Below are positions 21,301 through 32,836 of a stretch of DNA of 64,000 nt, one piece after another. Position numbers and translations under genes: made by a program. This DNA is from Budorcas taxicolor. Taxonomy: Eukaryota > Chordata > Mammalia > Artiodactyla > Bovidae. The stretch lies in the NCBI RefSeq assembly GCF_023091745.1, contig NC_068910.1, positions 44,875,272 through 44,939,271 of the forward strand, written 5' to 3'. Each line of letters starts with the position of its first letter. Position 1 is the first letter of the stretch. A model generated the notes under the pieces. It made no database searches. It saw only the letters and a list, made by a program, of their open reading frames with translations, and was not told the origin of the DNA.

Positions 21301-22678
21301 AGGTGGATCTTGCTTAAATGGCTGTGGTTTGCTATCCACATGAATAACTGAAGACGATGCTAATTTACAGTTAGAGATTAGTGAAAATGTAGAAGTAATT
21401 TTTTCCCATTCTATCCAGATTCCTAAATTTTATTCTCATATCTCAGACTAAGAACTCTGAACCAGCCAGTTGTATAGTGATAGAATACCTCTGTGTTCCT
21501 CAGTAAAGCCTCTGGGTTAGAAAATAATCTTTCTCCGAAAGCATAAAGAAATGGTAGAAGTAGTCAGGGCAACAAACCTTCGTCTACCCACTCATTAGCC
21601 AGAATTTCATAAGAACAAGGAAACGTGACTCCTCAGAAAGTCCCAGGACAATTGCATTTTCCAGCCTCCAAGGACTTTACTGTGTAGAGTCATGTAGCAT
21701 CAACCTGGACCCAGATGAGCTCACAACGTGCCAGACAGCAGGTTCTGCTTAAACCCAAGGACAATTGATTTGCTGCCTCCATTGGATGCAAAGTTATCTG
21801 TCATCCATTTAGCACAGCAAATTACTGTTTCCTGAGTGTGTGCCATGCTGAGGCTACGAAGAGAGTAGTCTCTGGTACTGATTAGCAACTCAGCCCTGCT
21901 TGAGCAAACAAAAGCTGGGGCTTGGGAGTGGTGGCGGGGGCGGTGAGTGACTCACAGGGATGTGGCTGGGTCTGAGGAAACACTGCAAGTAGGCTAGGCA
22001 GAACATTACTCCTGCTGTCTCATCTTGACTTTTCCTTGCAAATCTTTTTCGTTCCCATCTTCTGCTCCTCAGTCCGTGGCAGCCAACATGGACAATAAAG
22101 GCTCCAAGTTTTACGTGCTATATCTTTACACAACCAGAATGAGGCTGATTTGACCCTCTGAATCCCGTGTCCCAAAATCACAGAGATATACTTCAATTGG
22201 CCAAACAACTGTAGCCACAGGGGCAGGTCACAGTTTGCAAAGTGGCTGTCCCCATAGTAATCATGCACCTAGCGGAAGAGGCGGAAGTCGGGGCACGGGG
22301 AGGAGCAGGTCACGCAGCTTGCCCAGCCTAAATATAATGAAGATGCGGATCGGAATGGCCACATTGATATGCTATTTGAAGACGGACTCTGGAGCCCATG
22401 CTGGCAGCTAAGGAAATTTACCTGCTACAAAACTGAATGGCTCCTCTGCCTTTGTGTGGCCTGAGAAGAATTCACGACAGTGCCCCCTTTACGGAAGACT
22501 TTATTGGAACCCTCAGTCTCAAGGAAAGCTCCTCAGCCTTACTTTGTAAAATGAAAGCAAGCAGGTGACTCTTTCCCTGAGAACAGAAGCTGTAGCCTGA
22601 GGTCACCATTAGAAATCCATTTTAAGAACTGGGAGAGAAATGATTAAAAAGACCTGAAATGTATACTGTTTTCCATGG
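21301..22678. other. No gene seen; mostly unassigned
   Basis: 21301-22015 is AT-rich with no family recognised; an AP-1-like tgactca lies near 21945-21955. 22255-22330 resembles the reverse complement of a decayed MIR. A minus-strand frame at 22020-22268 (82 codons, no ATG start) looks protein-like at first but is preceded in frame by a stop and matches nothing I know. Confidence 0.35.
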
Positions 22679-24218
22679 CAGTGGTTCTCAAACCTTTAGT
22701 GTCAGGAGCACTACACTCTTAAAATTTCCTAAGACACAAGTAGAGCATTTTTAATATGGGTTTTATCTACAAATATTTACCATAATATAAATTATTTACT
22801 TTACTAATTTCTTTTAAAATATCATAAAATCATTCCATTTTAAAAGAAATAATATTTTTCTGAAAAGATCATATTTCTGAAAATAAAAATATAAAGAGAA
22901 GAGTGGCATTGTTTTATATTTCTCAAAGTTTTTGCTATCTGGCTGCTTCTGCATTCTATCTACTGCAAAAATGTTGTTTTGGTTCAAGTACACATGTAGT
23001 TGAAAAAGGGAGGAGTATTAAAATAGCTTTTTCAGGAGGTTCTGGCTATTCTTTGATACTATATTAAAACTCAACAAATAATTGTAAAATCATACATTTT
23101 CATTAAAATCTTCCATTTGCAGTGGATCTTTCATATACCGTAGCACCATGCATTAGTCACTTGAGACATGATCGGGTTAATGAACTCACTGCAGATCTTT
23201 CAAACCTTGAAAGATGTCATTATGTATGTTAAAACGGCATCACGAAAATGTTAAAGCATTGGGACACTGCCAAGCTTAGAAAGGCAAATACAAATTTTCC
23301 AAAATTCTAGTTTATGCATGAAAGCTCAGATTGTATCATTGACAAAAAAAAAAAAGACTGTGAAATGACAGGTTCACTTCACTATCTTCGAGAAAACATC
23401 TGCCAAATACCTATGAACGTTAAGTTGATCATTTACGTAAAAATAGTGTTGCATAAAAGAAGTGGCTAGTTCATCTCAAAACTCAAATAACTACACTTTT
23501 CCTCAAGATGAACTTTAGAATGCCCTTTAAGTGCTTTATGTGTAGTTTCCTTTTCATCACATAGAATATTAAAAAGGTGTGTATTCAAGAATTGCAATTC
23601 AATAAAATTAATATTTTTACTGATTCATCAAAGATATTCTTGTTTTCATCAAAAATATTCTTAACTGCAACTGGCCTCTTTTTCTCTTCAAGTTCAAGGG
23701 GTGAAGAATGTAATTACTGCTACTATAGTTGCTACACTTACTTGACTCACACCAAAGGGCCAGCATTTGACCCACTACTGCATCTGCACCAACACTGAAA
23801 ATGTCAACCCTAGTGAAAAAGGCAGAGAAGGCAATGGCACCCCACTCCAGTACTATTGCCTGGAAAATCCCATGGACGAAGGAGCCTGGTAGGCTGTAGT
23901 CCATGGGGTCGCAGAGGGTCGGACACGACTGAGAGACTTCACTTTCACTTTTCACTTTCATGCATTGGAGAAGGAAATGGCAACCCACTCCAGTGTTCTT
24001 GCCTGGAGAATCCCAGGGACGGGGGAGCCTGTTGGGCTGCCATCTATGGGGTCACACAGAGCCAGACACGACTGAAGCGACTTAGCAGCAGCAGCAGCAG
24101 CAGTGAAAAAGGCAAATGAAGCCTCAGTGTGGTTATAAAGATTGTTTTGACCTCTGAGACACTCTACAAGGGTTGCAGAGCCCACTGGTGTCCACAGACC
24201 ATACACTGAGGTCCACTG
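22679..24218 (+). mobile_element. hAT-superfamily DNA transposon, inactive
   Basis: Begins with the hAT terminus cagtggttctcaaa and ends with a decayed inverse (ctgaggtccactg at 24206-24218). The interior matches a widespread mammalian hAT fossil in order: ggttttatctacaaatattt, gaagagtggcattgttttat, tgttgttttggttcaagtac, gggaggagtattaaaatagc. The 8 bases outside each end (ttccatgg at 22671-22678, atttatgg at 24219-24226) agree at 5 positions, as expected for an aged 8-bp TSD. A 277-bp Bov-A2 sits inside. Confidence 0.78.
23825..24101 (+). repeat. Bov-A2 dimeric SINE with 13-bp TSD
   Basis: Both halves are present (gagaaggcaatggcacccca ..., then ggagaaggaaatggcaaccc ...), ending in (agc)n. 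The TSD agtgaaaaaggca is exact at 23812-23824 and 24102-24114. It inserted into the hAT element. Confidence 0.97.
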
Positions 24219-24301
24219 ATTTATGGTTAATAAAGTATTTTCTTATAAATATCATTTTTGGTTCTCTCAGAAGACTTTTCTTACCAGATCACCATACCTG
24301 C

Positions 24302-25292
24302 CTCCTGTGAAACCTGTATGCAGGTTGAGAAACAACAGTTGGAACAAACATGGAACAACAGACTGGTTCAACATTGGGCAAGGGGTATGTTAAGGCTGTA
24401 AGGCTGTATCCTGTTTATTTAACTTATATGCAGAGTACATCATGCGAAATGCTGGGCTGAATGAAGAACAAATTGGAATCAAGATTGCTGGGAGAAATAT
24501 CAATAACCTCAGATATGCAGATGACACCACCCTTATGGAAGAAAGTGAAGAGGAACTAAAAAGCCTCTTGTTGAAGGTGAAAGAGGACAGTGAAAAAGCT
24601 GGCTTAAGGCTCAACATTCAAAAACTAAGATCATGGCATCTGGTCCCATGACTTCATGGCATATAGACGGGGAAACAATGAAAGCAGTGACAGACTTTAT
24701 TTTCTTGGCCTCCAAAATCGTGGTGGACGGTGACTGCAGCCATGGAATTAAAAGGCTTGTTCCTTGGAAGAAAAGTTATGACAAACCTAGACAGTGCATT
24801 AAGAAACAGAGACATTACTTTGCTGACAAAGGTCCATGTAGTCAAGGCTATGGTTTTTCCAGTGGTCGTGTATGGATGTGAGAGTTAGACTGTAAAGAAA
24901 GCTGAGCACCGAAGAACTGACGCTTTTGAACTGTGGTGCTGGAGAAGACTCTTGAGAGTCCCCTGGACAGCAGGGAGATCCAACCAGTCCATCCTAAAGG
25001 AAATCAGTCCTGAATATTCACTGGAAGGACTGATGCTGAAGCTGAAACTCCAATACTTTGGCCACCTGATGCAAAGAACTGACTCATTGGAAAAGACCCT
25101 GATGAAGGAAAGATTGAAGGTGGGAGGAGAGGGGGACAACAGAGGATGAGATGGTTGAAGGGCATCACCAACTCAATGGACATGAGTTTGAGAAAGCTCA
25201 GGGAGTTGGTGATGGACAGGGAGGCCTGGCATGCTGCGGTCCATGGGGTCGCAAAGAGTTGGACACGACTGAGAGACTGAACTGAACTGCAC
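24302..25292 (+). mobile_element. BovB (RTE) 3' portion, inactive
   Basis: Plus-strand BovB from the middle of the RT domain to the 3' end. The frame at 24442-24651 contains NINNLRYADDTTLM with the YADD catalytic box of RT. Stops and shifts follow within about 200 bases. It ends in the BovB terminus gagactgaactgaactgc. The two BovB pieces in this region lie in opposite orientations and overlap in RT sequence. Confidence 0.93.
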
Positions 25293-25293
25293 T

Positions 25294-25380
25294 GATACAT
25301 ACATATAGCTTAATCACTTTGCTGAACACCAGCAACTTTGAAAATCAACTATACTTCAGTTAAAAATCAAAAAAGTAAAG
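25294..25380 (+). repeat. L1 3' terminus fragment
   Basis: agcttaatcactttgctgaa, then ctatacttcagttaaaaatc is the last ~85 bases of an L1 3'UTR, abutting the BovB end. Confidence 0.75.
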
Positions 25381-26254
25381 ATGGACTTCTGACTTCCACT
25401 TCGGATGTGAAAAGCTGGGAAAACATCACTCCCCACCTTACAACAAGAAAAAAGGAGAACATTGTGCAAATCCACAACTTCCCTTGAACCTATAAGAAAT
25501 CTGAGGACTCTGGTTAAAGAATTAACTCAAATTCTAAAGACAGGCACCTCGAAGGAAAGATGGGATTGGAGCACCTGCTTGGCCTAGAGCAGATGTCACC
25601 AGATGGCACACTGGGCAGTAAGACTCTGCAAAGAGTCAGACACGACTGAGTGGCTGAACAACCACAGCAGCAGAAGCCCTTTGAGGTGGCCACTCCTGGG
25701 ACGCCCACCTTGTACGGATGAGGCAAATGAGGTTCCAGGAGATTGACTGCCTTGTCCCTGGCCTCAGAGAGCCATGAACTCAGACAGCCAGAAGGAAATT
25801 CTTGTCATCACTCCCACAGACCCTGGTAGAACATCAAGATAGAAAATGTGCTGTCTGCATCCAAGTTCCACCTACTGATTCCTGTGGGCTGCCTCTTGTC
25901 AGCTGTGGGAGGGACGGAGGATGCTCAAATAAGTGGGCATATGTGGGGCAACACAGGATCGGGGGATGAGTCAAGGCAGCCTGCGGGGTGGCTCCAGCAT
26001 CAGGCCATCAGTGGAGTGGACACCCCTCCCCACCTTCTGGACCCCAATATCTGATGATGACTCATCAAAGGCTCGTGGAGGCCGGCGTGGCTGCCTCCTC
26101 TCTTCATTCATGTCCAAGACGAGGGATCCGTAGTGCACACAACAGCGAGGAGGAGTGCGCTAGTAACTGTTTCCCTTCACAGCTACACTTGTTATTTTTG
26201 TTGTCAAAGTTGCCCAAGACTTGTCTATCCTGCCAATGTGAAAAACATAGCTCA
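25381..26254. other. No gene seen; a few repeat scraps
   Basis: 25626-25668 (gcaaagagtcagacacgac, ending in agc repeats) is a Bov-type SINE 3' end. 25708-25790 (ttgtacggatgaggcaaatg) is a probable reverse MIR fragment. The rest is unassigned. Confidence 0.5.
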
Positions 26255-26535
26255 AGGGAGGAGGGATAAATTAGGAGTTTGAGATGAGCAGAATCAAACT
26301 AACGTTTAAGAAACAGATAAATGAGGCCCTCGTGTATAGCACAGGGAACAAAGTCTTGTTACAGACTAAAACGTCACACATGCATTTTTTCAGATTCTTT
26401 TCCATTTTAGTTTATAATAAGATATTGTTCCCTGAATGTATATATATGTATACATGTATATATAGCTGAGTCAATGTGTTGTACACCTGAAACTAACATG
26501 ACATTGTAAATCAATTGTAATCCAATTCAAAAAAA
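26255..26535 (+). repeat. L1 3' end with fold-back duplication
   Basis: gggataaattaggagtttg, tgtatagcacagggaac and gtacacctgaaactaacatg are in normal order. Between them, 26386-26434 is the reverse complement of the stretch that should follow cagggaac. Arms at 26342-26373 and 26403-26434 are imperfect inverted repeats (cagggaacaa..tctt.tta). Confidence 0.85.
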
Positions 26536-26540
26536 AATTT

Positions 26541-26716
26541 AACTATAAACTATATTTATATATATAACTCATATATCTATATTTAATATTCTATAATAAA
26601 CTATAATAGAAACAATGGAAAAGAATATATATATATAGATGTATTACCTTGCTGTAACCAGAAACTAGCACAACATTGTAAATTAACTATACTTCAATTA
26701 AAATAAAAAGTAAAGG
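26541..26716 (+). repeat. L1 3' end
   Basis: A second, separate L1 terminus: aatggaaaagaatatatata, then cattgtaaattaactatact and an A-rich tail. Confidence 0.82.
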
Positions 26717-27195
26717 TGACGCATTTGAGTCAGTTTTAATGAGGTGGATGAACCTAGAGGCTATTATACACAGTGAAGCAAGCCAGAAAAAGAAAACCAA
26801 ACATCACATAGTAACGCATCTGTATGGAATGCAGAAAGATGGTACTGATGAACCTATTTGCTGGGCAGCAATGGAGATGCAGACAGAGAGAGCAGACTTA
26901 TGGACATGGGAAGAGGGGAGGAAGGAGAGGGTGGGACAAATGAAGAGACTGGCATGGAAGCATATACACTGCCATGTGTAAAACAGATAGCCAATGGGAA
27001 TTTGCTCTATGACTCAAGGAACTCAAACTGGGGCTCCATGACAACCTAGAGGGGTGGGAACAGGTGGGAGATGGGAGGGAGGCCCCAGAGAGAGGGGACA
27101 TCTGTGTACCTGTGACTGATGCACGTTGATGTATGGCAGAAACTAATGCAATATTGTAAAGCAATTATCCTTCAATTCAAAATACATAAATCTAA
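26717..27195 (+). repeat. Ruminant L1 3' end
   Basis: gatgaacctagaggctatta, gtactgatgaacctatttg, acatgggaagaggggagg, gggaatttgctctatgactc, then caatattgtaaagcaattat. This is the younger ruminant L1 3'UTR type, also seen at 48470. It is third in a head-to-tail row of truncated L1 ends. Confidence 0.9.
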
Positions 27196-28939
27196 AAAAA
27201 GTAGAGGTGAAAAAAGAAAAACAAAATAGAGCCCAAGCCAGAAGCTATGCAGGCTTCCCCCTGGCTTTCCTACAGCTACATGGGGAAGGGTGGGGAGCAA
27301 TGCTTGGAAGACCCCTAATTCTGGCTTCCATGATCCTGCTCTGCTGGCATTCTCCTGGATGGCATGGGAAGTCAAAGGAAGGAAAGAAAAGTAGGCCACC
27401 AAACATCCCCAGGGCTTCCTGGAGGGGCCAGGCTATAGACTAGCAAGGGGGAAATGTGTCAGGCTGGGGAACTCTGTGGAAGAGAAACAGAATTAGGAGC
27501 ACTGTCTTTAGCGAGAAGGGCAGGAATGACAGGGACTGGGGATAAGAGACACTTGCACATCTCCTCTGGGTTGAACGCCTCCAGTTTTCTCTATCTTGTG
27601 TGATCCCTTGGTTCATGGGGGGAGAAGTGGCCACCTAGACAAGCAGCAAATGAAGTGACAGTGAGACAGTGACTGAAAAATGTCAAAGACTTCCTACAGT
27701 CTGGTCAAGACAAGGCCCCTTTTCCAACTGGACTTCAGACCTATTTTTCAACCCAAGGAGCCAGAGAGTGATGCAGGGAGGCAGACACAAGAGACACAGA
27801 GAGGCCACGCAGAGGCCACAGGAAGCTGGATCCAAACTCCCATCTTTGTCACTTGCCCTAAGTAAGTTTCAGCCGGTAGAGAAGAGAAGGCCAAGTGCTG
27901 AGGGCAAAACCCACAGAGACATGGCATCATTCATCCATCCCGTCAACAAACACAGTTCTGACCACATGCTGGTGGACTAATGCTATCACAAAGCAGGAAA
28001 ACAAGCGAAGAAATACCTGACAGAAGGCAAGGTGCTGGAAGCTCTGACCGATGCACAGGAGGGCACAGATGAAGACCACAGCAGGGACCAACCCCCGCCC
28101 TGAGGGGTCAGGGAAGGCTGTAGGGAATGACAGGAGCCAAATGCTCAAGGTCATGGATGGAAAGAGTTCTGTCTGGGTTCAGGGGACCTGCAGTGGGTCC
28201 GTGTGGCCAAGTTCCAGGTGAAAATGCACAGAAATGCCAGTGTGGCCTTGATGCTGTCAAGAAGCTCTAAGCTCGCTCTCCCAGCCTGTACTTTCCATTG
28301 CAGGGACATGAGACCCATCGAGGACATTCTGCAATCTCGAGGGAGGGAAGCAAAATCACACCGTTAGGTTCAGCGGAGAGTGACAAGGCAAGCACTGGTC
28401 CCGGGTCCAGCAGGGCAACACGAAGGCTCAATGACTATTTCCACCTCATCAGTTTCTGGCAGCAGAAGGTGGAGGCTGACTGGGCAGAGGCAGGACATGA
28501 TCCAGAGGATGCATGAAGTCAGAGAGTCTGACTTAACGGTGGGTCCGCAGAGCCACCAATCATGTCTCTTCAAAGATCCCCTGACCACGGACCCAGGGAG
28601 TCATCGCCCAAGAATGGAGGTGATGAACAGCCGGCAGCTTTGTGTTCATGTGTGAGCACATACGCAGGATGGATCCTCCCAAGAAGTCGAACTCCCTACA
28701 GCGCTATGCTCCACAGCGCCCCTAGAGGCTATTCACCTTACATTCCTCCCAGGAACGACAACCCACCCTCCGTTCTCACGGACACTGGACATTTTACTTC
28801 TTTACTAATAGAGAAAATCTCTTTGACAATCATTTAAGAAGTGTTCACAGGCCCAAATCACAGTACCCACTAGTCAAAGGACAGGCCCTCTTATCATAGG
28901 AGAGGAGCCAGAAACTGTCTCTTGCATGCTTAGAACAGC
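27196..28939. other. No gene seen; unassigned
   Basis: About 1.7 kb of moderately GC-rich sequence. 27925-27985 (cattcatccatcccgtcaac) may be a reverse L2/MIR end. No coding family or splice-bounded frame recognised. Confidence 0.4.
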
Positions 28940-29160
28940 TTGGCAGTAACAGAATGTGGTTTCTGGAGTCAAGCCAACCCAGGTTCAAATCTCCCCCTCA
29001 GCGGGACCTTGAGCCAGTCACTTAATCTCTACATTCCTCAGTTTTCTCCTGTGAAATATGGAGAGCTAATAGCACCATCTCCATTGCACCAGGGATTCAA
29101 TGAAATAACACATGCTTGTCACATGGAAAACACTCAAGAAAGAGACCATTTGTAATTATT
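28940..29160 (+). repeat. MIR SINE
   Basis: atgtggtttctggagtcaag, cccaggttcaaatctccccc, ccagtcacttaatctctaca and cctcagttttctcctgtgaa are the MIR landmarks in order. Close to full length. Confidence 0.9.
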
Positions 29161-29850
29161 TTTGCTTTCACAGAAAGCAGAAACGGTGGCAGCTTAACTT
29201 AGGGGGAAGGCAGGTTCTCCTACAAGAGACTCTCTGGAGTATTTGAACAGAGCCTTCCCTGCCTTTGTGTGGGAGGTGGCATAGGGTGTTGAGGGGGACC
29301 CCACTGCTTTGGACAAAAGCTGAACTTCCTTGTTAACCACATTCTGTTAACGGCACACTGTGGGGAGTGGTAATGATGATCCTATGTCAAGGTAATATGA
29401 TGCTCACATGGCACTTTGCCATTTGAAAAAGGTGTTCTACATGAACTTTTAAAAATTCACAACCATACTCTGATATCTCAATTGTATTATATAACAAGAA
29501 TATATATGTTAATAAATGACATTATATGATACAATGACGAGAATGTCTTTATTACTATTCCTACTTATAGGTGAAGAAACGGGGCCAGAGAAGGTCAATG
29601 GTATAGCTTATGAAAAATATTTCTTAATCTTTCATGGAAACCCTGTTGAAATAGTTTTCATTTGGCTTTCTAATGTCCCTCAGATAACTACCCATCAAAA
29701 TAAATTCCTTTTAAAATTCAGTGGCAGATAAATGCCCAGATAATTAAAATTCTATGACCTGGATTTATTTTTCCCTTTTGTCTTGGCAATCAGAAGGCTA
29801 TTTAGTTCTCGATCTCACTAGTTACGTATTTTGGTATTTTGCACTCTGCT
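29161..29850. other. No gene seen; AT-rich, unassigned
   Basis: 29545-29605 (ttattactattcctacttat, then gtgaagaaacggggccag) is a probable reverse MIR fragment. Nothing else identified. Confidence 0.4.
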
Positions 29851-29860
29851 AGGACCAGGG

Positions 29861-30066
29861 CTGTAGTCCATGGGGTCATTAAAGAGTCAGATATGACTGA
29901 CTGACTTCACTTTCACTTTTCATTTTCAGGCATTGGAGAAGGAAATGGCAACCCACTCCAGTGTTCTTGCCTGGAGAATCCCAGGGACGGAGGAGCCTGG
30001 TGGGCTGCCGTCTATGGGGTCGCAGAGAGTCAGACACGACTGAAGCAGCTTAGCAGCAGCAGCAGC
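29861..30066 (+). repeat. Bov-A2 SINE, 5'-truncated, 10-bp TSD
   Basis: Starts inside the first monomer (ctgtagtccatggggtcatt), continues through the full second monomer and ends in (agc)n. The TSD aggaccaggg is exact at 29851-29860 and 30067-30076. Confidence 0.96.
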
Positions 30067-30076
30067 AGGACCAGGG

Positions 30077-31737
30077 AAGACTATGAGAAGTGAAAGGCAG
30101 AGTCTGTGCTCTGCTGCAGTTGCAATTTTGTGGGACAGCAAAGTGATAGTGCAAGACCCACCCAGTGGATGCCACGTGGGACCTTCCTAGGCTGGTCAGC
30201 CTGGTTCATCTTAAGGCTTCTGGACTGGGGCTTGTGATAACCCCTGGCCCTCATGCCCACTGTTTCCACAGACTTCCTGAAGTCCTGTAACCAAGACAGC
30301 AGTGCTCAGGCCTCTGGCCTTTTGTGAATATGTATTAAACAGGAACCAAAGAGAAGAAAGCAAGCCCCCAACACGACCCTGTGTGGTGGAGGGTCAGGAG
30401 CTCTACAGCAAATAAGAATTCCCTTCCACCAGCCTCCCAGGCAGCTTCTGGAATTGAGATCTACATGGTCGACATCTCACCAAGGCAGGCCATGCCAGGA
30501 AGAATGAAATTTGGGCCTGTGAGTGGGCTGCGGATCACCTGAGAGGCCAGAAACTCCCGATTTCCTCTCAGCAGTCTCTGTTTGACTGGATTTTGAGGTT
30601 CTGAGATTTTGTTTGATTTCAGCTGAGCCGCATTTCCAGCACACCCAAGACCCCTGGCCTGCCTCTAGCGATGCTGTGAGCTCAGGACCCTCCCTCCAGA
30701 TCACCTGCCTCCCCAGCTGGGTAATAGCCATAGGAGAGACCCAGACCCCCTGAGCTCCTGAAATGTGCTCCCGTCACCAGCTTTCTCACAGCAAAGCTGT
30801 TTCCTCCAGCAAGTGAAGCTTGCGGTTGATTTATGGCTCATTTTCAGGACACAATACTGTAATTTTGTGAAATGATAGTAGTATCGATTCCAGAAGATTT
30901 TCTCTCTGCTAAAACCCTGGGCTGAGGTGCTAAATGGAGCCTTGGCGTGAGGAACAGCATTTCACACTTCATCGATTTCATCGGTCAGATCCTCCTCTTT
31001 GATGTGAATGCCAAGGGCCCCCACCCAGCTTGGGTCTTTGTTGCCCCATTCACAGGCGCTGCCTTCTGCAGAGGGCACTGACTGTTGTTACACAGCCAAC
31101 TCAGCAATCATGCAGAGGGTCCAAACAGGGTCACAAGGAACAAATTCACTTTGGTTGTTGGGAGACTCAAAGCCACTGTGAGGAATGGGTTTGGATCCTC
31201 ATTCTAAGTACATTTACTGCCTTCTAGCTCTGATCTCAAGACAGGAAAGGAAATACTCCGTTCAGGATTGAAAACAAAACAATGAGTGAATCATTAAATG
31301 AATGAGAGAGAGAAAAGAATAAAGGGGAGAAGATAGGCAGGGAAGGAAGGAGCAAGAAAACTCTAAGTCCAGAACATTTTCAAGGCAGCATGAGCCATGA
31401 TTTTGAGCAAAATTGAATGATCTGTCAGTTCCAGCATTAGTTTGAGATTTTTGTGGTGGAGTTTGAGAAGGATGCTGCCTGTCAGAATCATGGGATATCT
31501 TCCATGACTCTCAGCACTGACCAGAAATATTTTAAAACATAAGATGCCAGGCTGGGCTTCTCAGCTAAAAGGAGATTGGTGATTTTGTCAGGGGGAACTA
31601 CAGCAGTCTGGGAGATTATTAAAGGGTTATAAATTAAGTGTTAAGGCTAAAAAGACTGGAAGAAGAAATTGTTAGGGGTGTCTTGATGGGAAAAATCTGC
31701 TTTCCATGTCCAGGTAGGAGACAGCACTTGATCCCAT
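30077..31737. other. No gene established; non-repeat DNA
   Basis: No repeat recognised over about 1.6 kb. 30780-31070 contains AT-richer sequence that looks constrained (actgtaattttgtgaaatga, tcatcgatttcatcggtcag) and includes the weak exon candidate listed separately. Confidence 0.4.
30962..31065 (-). other. Candidate 3'-terminal coding exon (unverified)
   Basis: On the minus strand a pyrimidine-rich stretch ending ctgcag at 31066-31071 could serve as a splice acceptor. From 31065 an open frame of 33 codons runs to a TGA at 30964-30962 and ends IKEEDLTDEIDEV. The last codons (GAG GAG GAT CTG ACC GAT GAA ATC GAT GAA GTG) look like coding usage, and the acidic tail with an IKEE sumoylation-type motif is protein-like. 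The same frame is open for only about 42 codons in total, no partner exon was found, and I recognise no protein with this C-terminus. Chance is the leading alternative. Confidence 0.18.
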
Positions 31738-31872
31738 TAATTTATTCATTCAATATATATTTACTGGTAACCTATTATAAGCAGACACTGCTAGTTCTTC
31801 TGGAGCTTATAGACTAGAAGGGGAAGCAAGTATTAAATGAATCAATTCAATCACACATGTAAATACCATGTG
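31738..31872 (-). repeat. L2-like 3' end
   Basis: tttattcattcaatatatat, tggagcttatagactagaag matches the decayed reverse complement of an L2 3' region. Confidence 0.6.
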
Positions 31873-32214
31873 CCCTAATTTTTCAAGGAAGAAAGCTTAA
31901 GTTTTATGAGAGAGCAGCAGGGGACCCTAATTAGTTGGGGTGGGCCCAAGGCCAAAGAAATCTCCCCACATCTGAAGAATGAGGAGAGTTTAGTAGGTGC
32001 TACTGGGGAGGGCTGGTCCTTGTGTTTGTGAAGTCCCCGAGCTGGTTGTTTCAAGGGGTCACAATAAGGGTAAGAGTTGGGGGGAAGAAGGGAAGCACAA
32101 ACTCGGCCAAGGGTAGGGGTGGAGACTGGAGGGCAGAATGAGCAGTAATGAGGAGTCTGAAGGTTGTCCTGAGTATCATGGGATGGGACGCCTTTGGTAG
32201 CTTTTAAACAGGGG
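31873..32214. other. No gene seen; unassigned
   Basis: GC-moderate sequence. A minus-strand 136-codon frame (31875-32285) runs into the adjacent L1 and has no family features. Confidence 0.4.
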
Positions 32215-32836
32215 ATGTTATCCTTTGCTGTGCAAAAGCTTTTAACCTTAATTAGGTCCCATTTGTTTATTTTTATTTTCATCACTCCAGGATGTGGGTC
32301 AAAAAATATATTGCTGCAGTTTATGTCAGAGTTCTGCCTATGCTTGCTTCTGAGAGTTTTATAGTATCTGGTCTTACATTTAGGTCTCTAATCCATTTTT
32401 AGTTTATTTTTGTGTATGGTGTTAAATAACGTTCTAATTTCATTTTTTTTACATGTAGCTGTCCAGTTTTTCCAGCACCATTTATTTAAGAGATTGTCTC
32501 TTCTCCATTGTATATTCTTGCCTCTTGTTGTAGATAGACTATAGGTATGTGGCTTTATTTCTGGGCTTTCTATTCTGTTCCATTGATCTATAAGTCTGTC
32601 TTTGTGCCAATACCATACTGTTTTGATTATGATAGCTTTATAGTATAGTCTGAAGTAAGGGAGCCTGATTCCTCCAGCTGTTTTTCTTTCTCAAGATTGC
32701 TTTGGCTATTCAGGATCTTTTGTGTTTCTGTATAAATTTTAAGATTTTTGTTGTTGTTGTTGTTGTTCTAGATCTGCAAAAAATACCACTGGTAATTTGA
32801 AAGAGATTGCACTGAATCTGCAGATTGCCTTGGGTC
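32215..32836 (-). mobile_element. L1 5' segment, inverted by twin priming
   Basis: Reverse complement of the end of L1 ORF2: ttgctgtgcaaaagctttta, ttaggtcccatttgttta, ccagcaccatttatttaag, tctattctgttccattgatc, attgcactgaatctgcagat. It switches abruptly at 32836/32837 into plus-strand L1. The L1 coordinates of the two pieces are adjacent: the inverted part ends at the sequence that normally sits just upstream of 'caacc(t)acagaatgggag'. Confidence 0.88.

Noticed and set aside
22020..22268. Protein-like minus frame (82 codons), considered as a pseudogene
   Set aside because: No ATG, an in-frame stop directly upstream, part of the region looks like a reverse MIR, and no family resemblance found.
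18124..25292. Two opposed BovB copies considered as an inverted-repeat or composite element
   Set aside because: Each has its own context and different truncation; only the left one has a TSD, and unrelated unique DNA lies between.
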